Assembly: GCA_022495995.1 (NCBI GenBank)
Contig: JAFEMH010002450.1
Span: 186,001-250,000, forward strand
Source: Adenophora triphylla var. japonica
Lineage: Eukaryota; Streptophyta; Magnoliopsida; Asterales; Campanulaceae
Reading direction: 5' to 3'
Length of the DNA stretch: 64,000 nt
Shown: piece after piece, positions 54,637-64,000 of the stretch
Layout of the letters: each line of letters begins with the position of its first letter
Numbering within the stretch: position 1 is the stretch's first letter
The notes under the pieces: model-generated
The model's database searches: none
Seen by the model: only the letters and a program-made list of their open reading frames with translations
What the model was told of the DNA's origin: nothing
Position numbers and translations under genes: made by a program

Positions 54637-55035
54637 TGATGTAAAGGGTTGCAGTGGAATAAAAAGAAACAGTAACCGGATAGGCAATTAATCGAAACAA
54701 CGATCAATTGACCCAATTCGAATCCACGAATTAGGGTTTGGCAAGATTAACACCTAAAAGATGAGAATCTCGAAGAACAGAAGGAATCCGCATTCTCGAA
54801 GGAATCCACCTTCAACAAGTCAATGAAGACTCACAATTGCAAAGCAATCAAATAATTTATCAAAATTCAACTATCCCAAAACAAACAGATAAAGAGAGTA
54901 TTTATACTCCCAACAATAACCTAAAACCCTAAGGAAAACGAAATAAACAAAGTACCCAAAATACCCTTGCAAAATCGTTTTAAAAACTGGAAAATAAATA
55001 AATCCGGTGAAATTGCCGAATTTCCGCCGGCATCA
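54637..55035 (-). repeat. RE2 shared LTR (399 bp)
   Basis: tgatg...catca ends, the same length as 29152-29550 and close in sequence. It serves as 5' LTR of the RE2 copy to its left and as 3' LTR of a second RE2 copy to its right. Confidence 0.87.
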
Positions 55036-55632
55036 CGACTCGTTCTATATCTCACGAGTCGTGCCCCGCTCCATACACTCGTGATACGCGTCATGCTTGT
55101 TGATACACTCGTGCAGTTCTTTGTCACGAGTCATGCTTCCAAGAACGAGTCGTGCTCCATCTAGATTTGTCGCACGACTTACAGTGACGCCCTTCTCTAT
55201 TTTCGCCTTGGCTGTTCCTTGCCCGCTGTAGATGTTCTTCAGCGTCTGCAATTTCAATTTGCACAGCTCCCTAGCATGAATCTTCACTGTTCTCGCTACA
55301 TCATACACCCCTTCTTTAAAATGATTCGTCCCGGAATCATGTGTTGAAAAAGGAACACGTCTCTTGCATGAAACGTCCCTCTTGGGTCTTCTCGCCGCTT
55401 GTACAGATTCCTTCTTATGAACGGATGGTTTGCTTTTCTTAGTTCCATGTGCAGCAGTACCTGAAATAAAAGGTTTGGGAACAAACAAAGAAATAATCCC
55501 TTTCATGGCCCCTTTACTACCATGTACCCCTTTAGATTTCACTGGGCAAAGAATGAACTTGACTCCATCCTTCAGAAAACTGATCACATTAGTCCGCCCA
55601 CAATGTATAGACCCAACATCGAAATGCCATGG
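55036..55632 (-). pseudogene. Second RE2 copy: end of protease and basic extension
   Basis: Matches 29551-30144 closely and keeps the same frame (starting WHFDVGSIHCGRTNV at the RE5 junction, ending at the stop at 55045), with the palindrome cluster at 55036-55185. The rest of this copy lies beyond RE5, outside the window. Confidence 0.8.
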
Positions 55633-57480
55633 TGTAAGTGCTCCAATTTGAGTTGGTAGCTTTTTCGTTAGAAAGTTAACGAAAGTTTTAACATTTCTAA
55701 CATTTCTAACAATTCCTAACATTTCTAACAAAGTGAGGGTAGATTAGGGATTGCCATTTAAAGATAAACAAGGAAAAGAATCTCAAAAAGCAAAAGAAAT
55801 TGGAAAAATCCGAATTGGGCAAGTTGAAAAACACAACCAGTTTGAATTTTCAAAAGATTATTCCTTCTGTCCAAAAGGCCTGCAGCAGCGAAGTGAACAG
55901 TGCACGCGACAGTCGGATCCGCGCGGACATCTTTGTCCCTCACAGGGGCCTATAAATTGAACCCTTCTCTCTCAGTAAAACAACACAATTTGATCACAGC
56001 AACGAAACTCTGGCGAAATATAGGGAGAAAACAGTGGGAATTCACTTGAATTGCCACCATTTTCTCTTCAATCTTTCCCAAATCTCACTCACTCACAAAC
56101 ACTTCAAATCACTCTCATACATACTCTTATACATACACTAACTCAAGCTCAAATCACCCTTTAGGAGGAGGAATAGAGAGAAAACATAGAGGACTTCATT
56201 GTTCTACTTGTTTTCTCTTTAACCAACTCAAATCATCAACCCTAAACACTTTCAAACCTCAAACACATTCAAGCCTTTGAATCCATTCAAACACAAAATC
56301 AAGGAAGATAGGTATAACCTCCCTCTCCCCACACTAAATCTCTCATTCATGCATGCATCTTCAAACTACAAAATGTAGTTTCATCTTTTTGTCTTAGATC
56401 CAAGAAGATCACCATGGAAGTTCATCTCCATGGATGATCTTCTACAAGGATCAACATTTTCTTCAATGTGTTCTTATTTACTTGCAAAAGATGCATTTTC
56501 AAAACCCTAAAAAACCATTTTCAAGCACCAAATCTTGATTTCAAAGGATAAAATTCCCCTTCCCAAGCAAATGAAGTGCTTAGTCCTAATGTACCCCAAG
56601 GATGGTTTGGTATAGTTGATTCACCACTAAAATGTCTAGTGATCACTAACCAAAACCTAGGGAAATGGGGACAAGCATGGATGCAAAACCCCCTTTCAAA
56701 TCATATTTTCTTCCTTGAGAAGTTGCTGTCCAGTAGCAATTTTCTCAGACCTCAGTCCATGGTATTAATTTTTGGACACAGATAAATGCGGAATTTGGTG
56801 TTGACTACAAAACACTTTTTGTATCCAACATCCATATCTTTCCATACATATTTTTACTTTATTTTTTGGGTGAGTAAAACTCTGTTTTCTAAATTTTCTT
56901 TTAGAGGCTAGTTCATCAGCTTCTGGAAATCCAGATCTCATATCTGAGATTTCCAGAAGGTTTTGACCCCTCAAATCTTCTCCAAAATGGAAAATTCCTT
57001 CGCACAAAGCTTATTTAAGGAGTCTAGAGAAACTTTCATTTTCTGAGTTTATCCAGATTATGAAGTTTTAGGACCCTTGAATACATTTCAAAATCAGGTG
57101 TCTGCTGCCTTTTTCATTCTGGCAGAAATAGTTTTCAACTTCCAAAAATCTTTTGAGTTCCAAATATCAACCCAAAAATCATCCAAAAAATCATGGGATC
57201 AGTTTAAAGTCTTAAAAAGAGATCCCAATTTTTACTTTTCTCAGTTTCAAATTATTTTGGTCAAAATACACACACACACACACACACCAAAAGGATTTCA
57301 AATGTTTGGAAGACTCGTTTTACGAGGTGCGTCGGGTGCACACTAACGTCCTTCCCGACGCGTAACATGACCTCCGAACCTAAATCTCTGATCTCGGGCT
57401 TTTTTCAAAGTTTTGGCCCTTAAAACAAAAATGGCGTGGCGACTCCGTTTGATTTTCAAAAAAAAATCGGGTACATCACA
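55633..57480 (+). repeat. RE5 5' LTR (1848 bp)
   Basis: Starts tgtaagtgctccaatttgag, ends gggtacatcaca. Palindrome tccgcgcgga at 55918-55927, 23 bp before the TATA box tataaatt at 55951-55958. (AC)n near 57264-57287. PBS-like gtggcgactccg at 57436-57447. Homologous to the RE4 LTR. Confidence 0.92.
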
Positions 57481-57500
57481 GTGGCGACTCCGCTGGGGAT
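57481..57500 (+). other. RE5 primer-binding site
   Basis: gtggcgactccgctggggat directly after the LTR; same class as RE1 and RE3. Confidence 0.88.
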
Positions 57501-58750
57501 ATAAGTTTTTTCTAAAAAAAAATGATATTTGGTATATTGGTGGAAACCATTAAACTTCCCGTTATCGCCTCCTAACACGAGTCGGGGATAAATTGTGGTC
57601 TAACAATCCCACGTACCGGTATCATTATTTTCAAAAAAAAAGAAAAGCTTTTGAGGGTCAAGCTTCCGTCTCAACATTTGAAAATCCTTTGCTTTGTGTG
57701 TGTTGATTTTTGCACAGTTTTCGTGTTTGTTTTTGGCCGCCTCGGAAAAGTCAAAATTTTGACTGTCGGAATAATGTCCCTAACTGTCGGAATTTTTGTG
57801 CTTATGTGCTTATGTGTTCATAAAATTTTCAAAAAAAAAAAAATTTCAAAAAAAAAATCATGCATCATGCCTTTTTAAGACACATAAAAAAAATTTCTAT
57901 TTTTCTCGTAAAAGAAGATAGATCGCTTGCACACTACGCGCACGTGACCTTACACTGCACACTACGTCCCTAACCCGGGGAAATCCTTGTCGCGGTCCGT
58001 TTGGTCTTATTACGCCTCTCGGATGAGCACAGGACTACCCAAACATCCCATGGAGCCTCGTGTCGACCATGCACTTGTCCGTGACACACTTTGTCCGAGA
58101 CCCGGTTGGTTTTTAGTCCGGGTCTCGTGTCATGCCCCGTCTCGTGTATAGACCTTTCCTTTCAAGCCTTTGTCGGCATACCGACTCAATATCTTTCGGG
58201 GACCCTAATCGGCCGAAGTTCGCCGGTTTTCCGCCGCAGACTTTGACCAAGATATTGACCGGCGCCTTGACTTCGGCTCGATCGGCACAAATTATACACC
58301 GACTCCCAAAGATTGACACCGAGTCATCAAGGATTAATGATTATTCCATGCCTAATTACGGCTTAACCGACGACAAGTCAAGATCAATTGTGGACGCTTA
58401 TCGGTCCAAATCATGCCGACTTCTCGTCGAGCCCTCGGACATGATCTTGACTTTTGACGTCGCTTTGTCCGTAATTTACATCGAATGCTCGTTAAGACTC
58501 GATTACCCGCCGACTTTTAGGATCGTTTTTCTTTCGGTCGGTGGGACCCGCTTGCCCTATAGGACCCTCGCCCGGGCCGTCCACCCCGGGAGGTCGAAAT
58601 ACGAGGTGGAATACGAGGGGCTTATAGACGTAGTGACGGGGCCCACTGATCCAGAATCGAGTAGTTCGCGAAAAGAAGAGCAATCTTTTCCAACCGATTA
58701 GGTTAATAAAACATGTTTTAAGTAAACAAGAACAAATAACCGCATGTCGC
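57501..58750 (+). other. RE5 leader
   Basis: Non-coding, with A-runs. The block 58535-58640 matches the RE3 leader (33745-33850), including ccctataggaccctcgcccg. The open frame 58132-58701 is not supported. Confidence 0.65.
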
Positions 58751-60920
58751 ATGAGCCCTAAGCCCAAACACCAACCTGTTTCGCTTTCCCGAGTCCGAAC
58801 CACACCCTTTTGTGCCTTCCACAAGAAGCAAAGTTTGGATCGAGACCCCGGGTCATCATTTGTTCGGCTCGGTCATTCCGAAGTCGAGATACTTCATCGG
58901 TTTCCTCCTTCGCTTCACTCAAAGTTTCGTAATGACCAACTCAGAGGAGAACGGTGGGGACGTACAACTCCACACCCCGAAAATCCGCAAAATGCCGAAC
59001 AGTGGAATCGGATGTTGGAACAGATAAGACAAAATCAAGAGGCTCGGATCGCCGCTATTGGAAAGTATCGTAACCCGTGGGCTAGCAATTGTTCACCACC
59101 CTAATGGAACCTTTACGGTTGATGCGAAGATTGGAGCTAATTACCCTCCCGGGCATGCCAACTACCATCAAATGCCCTGTCCCTTTCGTGTGGAACTACT
59201 AATGGGCCAAGCATCCCCAAGCCTATCACTCGGCTTTGCCTCTCGGCCTCATCGTATCGATCTTGGTCAACTTCCCCCGCACCTCCCGGTTTTCACCTTT
59301 GGGTTTCAATCGGCTTGAAAGGGGTCGGCTTACTACTTCACAACATCGGATCCGGTTCGGGCCATCGGCTTGGAAGGGGTCGGGCTTACTACTTCACCGC
59401 ATCGGTCGGCTCGGGTCACCATCTCGGAATGGGACAGCTTCGTTTCTCGTGCTCCATGGTTCGAGGGGGCCGGCTTGCTTCCTCCAATTCTCGAAGCACA
59501 CCGGCCCCTATGATACCGCAAGATCACGTGGGCCACTGTGCTTTTATCACCACTTCATCAGCTCTACCCCGCCCCTCCGGTTGGGAAGTCCGACAAGGTC
59601 AAATGCTCCTCATCAAATTCTCCACCCGGCCGTTACGCAAGCCGCTCCTGCTCATCAAGTACGGTATACACATTTCCCTTGCGGCCATGTTCCTCGGTGC
59701 GGTCAAGACACATTCAATCCTATCGTTACGATGCCTCAAACCTCATGTTTTCAGCCTTCCGGATCCGCACTCACCGCTCCCTGGTATCCACCCATTACGA
59801 GCCATATATCTTCATCTTCGGCAACCGCCAGCCTTATGAGGAAGATTACGGTCACGCTTTTAATGCTCGATCGTCATTCCTCCCACCGTAGTACTTCCTA
59901 CTGTGGTTTCGTTTGCTAATGCCAATCTTGTGGCGGGGTCATGCAATCCTAATGTTCCTATTGACTCGTCCAATGGATTATTGGTAGAACCAATTAAGAA
60001 GGTACAAGAAAAGCCTAGCAACGAGAGTATCGACGATCGCTCGACTCGGGCCATCTCACCATATCAATCTTGTGTATCTGACACGAATGAAGTTTACAAA
60101 AGGTCGAATCTCGACGATTACATTGATGATTACATCAAAAGGGTTCGTGCACGGGAGAAGACTACGAGTCTGAACATGTCTCGCCGCTATAAACCTTACC
60201 CTTCCAACACGGCTCCGACATCCGGTAAAGGAAAGAAGGCATTGTGTACAATTGACGGCCCCCAAAAGCAACCAAGAAATGGTGGTCCTTTAAGGCAACG
60301 AGAACGTTTTGATGATCTTGGGATGCCCATGGGCTTAATCTTCAAGGGCTTAGTAAGGGTAGGCCTTTTGGAGCCTCTCAAGGACTACCATCCAAGGAGC
60401 TCAAATGCACCTCTCGACATGAGTAAGCACTGCGCCTTCCATGATCATTATGGCCACACGACCGACAACTGCATAGTCTTGAAGAAAGCGGTTCAAAGGT
60501 TAATCGAAACGGGCAAGCTTGAGCGCCCCAATGGACCAAAACCGGCAAACCCCATTCGTAATGGTGACCAAGTCAATGACCAAATCTCGAATCCCGAGGA
60601 TTTGGGTGTTCCCTTAAGCAAAGTTTTAAATAGCTTGCTAGAGCAGGTCTCCTCGAACCCATGAGAAACTATCAGCCCAAGGATCCCAAAATCCCTTTTG
60701 ACACCACTAAGCATTGTGCTTTCCACGCACCACGGTCATACGACCGACAACCGTATGCCTTTGAGAAAGGCGATTCAGGGATTAATTAAGAAGGGCAACC
60801 TCGAGTGCCTCAGTGATCTCAACCCCGCCAATGATCATTTCCCAAACAACGCAAATGTAAACATGATTGAATTTTATGATTCAAACTCTGTGAATTCAAC
60901 GTACTCGACAAGCCGATGAT
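58751..60920 (+). pseudogene. RE5 gag, broken, with a duplicated zinc-knuckle segment
   Basis: First piece to 59104 (EQWNRMLEQIRQNQEARI). Frame-broken Pro/Ser-rich stretches follow to about 59900. The C-terminal gag at 59903-60664 has RFDDLGMPMGLIFKGLVRVG and a zinc-knuckle-like HCAFHDHYGHTTDNCIVLKK. At 60700-60830 a second, frame-damaged copy of the same knuckle segment follows (HHGHTTDNRMPLRKAIQGLI). Confidence 0.7.
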
Positions 60921-61980
60921 TTAGTCGCAACAAATGTTGAGAATGGATGGTTTGACCGCAACAAGCATGTGGCCATGGCAAAGCTGGATTTGGTGAAATG
61001 CTTTGAACTCTCGCCCTCCGATAAGTTCACGATCGACGCCAAGGTTAAATGGGATGATAATGATCCGATGGCAGATTTGGCGAAAAGCGTAAGGATACAA
61101 GAAATCCGATGATTAGGAAGGAAGAGTTAGTCCTGGCTTTGGAAAACGCCCATAAGATTCATGAAGAACAGTGACCTCGCTCATCAATGCTCTCCACCGC
61201 CATGGAGTTCAGTAACAGCTGAGGCGAATGGTTCCACACTGGTCATGGTCGAAGATGAGACTTCGTAAAGCAGTGATTTCACCCCTTCATCCTATAACTC
61301 TCCATCCCACGGCCAACACCTCCCTCCATCCACATATGATCCCTTGCCAAGGACAATTCCTCTTCAGCCCCCTTTCCAAAGACTCTCAGCCATTAGTGGC
61401 TCCATCGCCCTCAGCTCCTCGAACGAGTTGGGCTCCATCACACCTGTTCCTCAATTTCAGCAATACCGCCAGCTTATGCTCCAGCCTTCACATAATCGGC
61501 TTGAGCTATGTGGCTATGTTCTCAAGCCTCTACACCCACTCGAATGCGATCGCCCAGAGTTGCTAAAAGAAAATCCGGATGCCACAAGTTTTCCGTTGTC
61601 ATCTACCGGACTTAGTGAATTCACCGTCGGTTTCACCGTCTCATGGCCGTGTTTCCTCTGCTGATAAGAGTCTTGTTGCGAGTTCCAAGAACTCGAATGT
61701 TCCCGTTGATCCCCATGTGGCAATATTGATAGAGCAAGTGAAACAAATGCAGGAGAAGCTTGATCTTATGATAAGTACTAGCACTCCTTTGACCCAAGAT
61801 GTCGAACCGTGCAAAGAAATGATTCTGCCGCGCAAAATTCAAGTGCCCGAAATGAGAGAATCCGATAGGACAACCTCGCCCAGAGCACACTTGTCTAATG
61901 CCGCTCCAAGCTTGAGAAAGGCCCGAAGACACACCGCCTAGTATCACCCCTGTCACTCAAAACAACCGGCGCATCGCTGA
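60921..61980 (+). pseudogene. RE5 second gag-like segment out of normal order
   Basis: HVAILIEQVKQMQEKLDLMI, then PRKIQVPEMRESDRT, corresponds to the region before the capsid core in RE3 (HMAWLIEQMKDMQGK, then PPKFRMPEMEKFDGT), yet it lies after the gag C terminus. Duplication or recombination between two gag copies is likely. Several frame breaks. Confidence 0.6.
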
Positions 61981-62770
61981 ATCCTCCCAAACAGAGCTCA
62001 ATACCCCTCAAGGTCCTCTCAGTTCACTTCCTTCCATCAATATGCTCGCCGACAAAGTTCGTCCCCGTGACTTTTCCGACCCGTTTCTTTGGACAACTTG
62101 TGCTTGCCCCACCTGCTCCATGGCCTCAAATTCCTCCACTTCCACCAAGATCATGGGCACGTAATCGATCACCGCCTCGGTCTACGGTAATGGAATCGAA
62201 GTTAACGTAAAGATGGAAAGCTCAAGCGTCTTGGCAGCCAACAACAAAGAGTAGCTAGACTAGGGGCTACCCATCCTTTAATATTAAAACAGTCTTTTAG
62301 TCAACCTTCGTAGGTTCTAGTACTTTCTTTGTTCAATCAAGTCCTCCTTGGACACTGTAGTTAATCTCAAATTTTCTATAAAAGAGTCTTTTTCTTTTCT
62401 CGCTAGACTTGAGACATTATTTGCACACCTACGTTACATTTAATGAAATGGTTTTATTTTAAATGATCACTCGCATTGCTCAACAAATAACCTCTGGAAA
62501 TGATTAAGATTTTAATTAATTGGTGCGAGAAAGTCAACTAATGCCCTCCCTATACACTTTCCTCACCTCACAAAGGCCTCCATCAATCCATACACTTTCC
62601 AAAACATATCCCCATCATCACCTTGATCAAGTCAACGAAGGCGGCAACATCAAGGGACAACAAAAGGTCACTCAGCATCGGGAGATTGACCCCATATCGA
62701 AAAAAACAGGGCTTGCCTCCGCCCCCATGCATCAAGAAAGTTCAAGTAGAAGCTTGCCTTCGTCCTCGAA
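61981..62770 (+). other. RE5 3'-type region
   Basis: Non-coding. 62600-62690 matches 39315-39400 of RE3 (after pol), which shows that the whole pol region is missing from RE5. Confidence 0.6.
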
Positions 62771-62775
62771 GTGCT

Positions 62776-62946
62776 TAAAAAAAAAAAAAAAAAAAAACAA
62801 AAGCTTCAAAAAAAAAAAAACAAAAGCTTCAAAAAAACAAAAGACAAAAGCTTCAAAAAAAACAAAAGCTTCAAAAAAACAAAAGCTTCAAAAAAAAAAA
62901 GCTTCAAAAAAAAAGCTTCAAAAAAAACAAAAGCTTCAAAAAAAAT
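62776..62946. repeat. RE5 A-rich minisatellite caaaagcttcaaaaaa
   Basis: About ten units of 14-21 bp, each with caaaagcttc or aaagcttc between A-runs. The Lys/Ser-rich open frames here follow from the repeat. It sits where RE3 has its gagctcgagcaagg array. Confidence 0.9.
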
Positions 62947-63264
62947 GAGGCCAAGGACCTAGCACCGCCGATCAGAAGGTTTGACATATGGGCAAAATTA
63001 AAGCCCGAAGAACGGAAGTTGTCGACAACAAGGGAGCGCTTAAAGCAACGGCAAAAACATATCATAAGCCCTTAAGCCGCATCCAAAATCTTTCTCCCCC
63101 GATGAAGGACGACGATCAAGAAGCAACGGAATCGCTCAAAATGACTTGTCAAGGAATCACCTCAAGGCCCGCACCTTATCATCCAAACTTCCTATCCGAG
63201 CCTTTTCACCAAAAGTACCACAAATGTTCATACCCCTTTTCTAAAGCCAAACACGCTTCGGACC

Positions 63265-63313
63265 CGAACTACGGCGACCCGAGCTCCTCACAATGAGGGG
63301 AACGTAGGCAACC
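63265..63313 (+). other. Conserved CTACG hairpin motif, RE5
   Basis: cgaactacg ... ctcctc-acaat-gagggg ... acgtaggcaacc. Outer stem ctacg/cgtag; long inner stem as in the RE4 copy at 49546. Confidence 0.78.
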
Positions 63314-64000
63314 GTAAATGGTCCGGTCATAAACACATTCAAATCCCGAAAATCCGGCCTCACCAATAGCCTCTCCTATACACGATCCCTCTTCACCATT
63401 CGCCAACTTCGACTCTTGGTATCGCTTGACTTTCTCCTCATGATTAATCAAAATGTTTGTTCATATCGAGATTAGGGGTTGAATAACCCGAACATTAATA
63501 AAGGGTTTTAAGCAATCCCGTGATCATTTTGAATAAAACATATTTTCGATGTCTCGACAAGTCTTCTTTTTCTACATTATAGAAAAAATAGAGCTAAACA
63601 CTAATTTTCTGTCGCCGGGGGCTTCCATACACTTTTACAAACCTTTCTAAACTTATGCTCTCTCAAAAGAGTCAAACCCAAAGCGAGTTCTTTTGTGCCT
63701 TCGTCAAATGAGGCCATCAAATAATACAAATCGGGATTCATCCCCACTTTTCGAAAAAAAATATATGCCCCGCAGTATACATTCCTAAAATTGTCTTGCT
63801 TTTTACATTTTCTTCCGGTTGACTAATTGACTAAAGAAAATAATAAAGTAAATATAGAAGGATGGGTTGCCTCTTTTGGCTACATGATAATTCAAGAACG
63901 TTGGTTCTTCACTTTGCTACAAGATGGGTTGGGTCTCTCGTTCGATGCTCGGTCTTGCCTACCGGGTTGAAGCCTCTCTAATCGTGTCGATTCACAACAT
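63314..64000 (+). other. RE5 sequence after the hairpin, to the window edge
   Basis: No supported ORF on either strand. By analogy with RE3 and RE4 an antisense ORF may start beyond the window. Confidence 0.4.

Larger units (their letters stand above)
55633..64000 (+). mobile_element. RE5: Tat/Ogre-like LTR element, plus sense, incomplete at the window edge
   Basis: 5' LTR 55633-57480, PBS, long leader, rearranged gag, and a 3'-type region with an A-rich array and CTACG hairpin. Protease, reverse transcriptase and integrase are not seen in the 8.4 kb present: gag passes directly into sequence like that after pol in RE3. It inserted into the second RE2 copy (left flank catgg at 55628-55632). 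Confidence 0.85.

Noticed and set aside
58132..58701. 189-residue ORF in the RE5 leader
   Set aside because: The matching RE3 leader is closed in all frames and only the nucleotide sequence is conserved.
62520..62962. Lys/Ser-rich ORFs in RE5
   Set aside because: Frame open only because the caaaagcttc array lacks stop codons.

Overview
The window is nuclear DNA of a flowering plant, probably a eudicot. The evidence is a many-intron ABCG gene close to Arabidopsis ABCG32, at least ten TA-flanked Stowaway MITEs with ctccctccgt ends, two tRNA-derived SINEs of the plant Au type, a Mutator-like transposase gene, and Ty3/gypsy LTR retrotransposons. I cannot name the species.

Region 1 (1-18.4 kb) is genic. 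The 3' part of an ABCG32-like full-size transporter occupies 366-5638: 12 exons, frame intact, 5' end outside the window. A one-exon CGR1/CCDC86-like ribosome-biogenesis gene lies at 15855-16433, and its probable 5'-UTR exons and promoter begin near 10.9 kb. The introns and spacers are packed with MITEs, two SINEs with perfect 15- and 16-bp target duplications, a 330-bp tandem repeat, and two larger terminal-inverted-repeat elements that seem to carry foreign DNA.

Region 2 (18.4-64 kb) is a nest that target-site duplications (TSDs) largely resolve. A broken MULE transposase gene (about 18480-29151) received RE1, a gag-only LTR element (19886-27498, minus sense, TSD aaggg), and later RE2 at 29152. 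RE2 is a small gag-protease element of minus sense with a 399-bp LTR; two RE2 copies share one LTR. RE3 (31381-54352, plus sense, TSD tggct) landed inside the RE2 gag. RE4 (from 40730, minus sense) landed inside an antisense ORF of RE3. The far end of RE4, and nearly all of the RE3 3' side, were lost in a deletion whose junction lies in a CA repeat near 53960. RE5 (from 55633, plus sense) landed in the second RE2 copy and runs off the window.

RE1, RE3, RE4 and RE5 look like one Tat/Ogre-type group: related LTR starts, the same primer-binding site (PBS) class where it is visible (RE1, RE3, RE5), related untranslated regions, and antisense ORFs in RE3 and RE4. I see no reverse transcriptase or RNase H in any of the five elements, so all must depend on enzymes supplied from elsewhere.

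The most interesting signals are in this group. (1) A 45-50 nt hairpin motif occurs eight times in four elements, with compensatory changes in its inner stem. (2) A second covarying hairpin occurs three times in two elements. (3) RE4 carries two genes antisense to itself: a plant-mobile-domain gene with spliceable introns and a DUF7745-like gene whose relative is also in RE3. (4) The palindrome tccgcgcgga lies upstream of both antisense genes and upstream of the LTR TATA boxes. (5) A second copy of the PBS core lies inside the LTRs. (6) Seven 3'-UTR repeats in RE4 are complementary in RNA sense to the PBS core.
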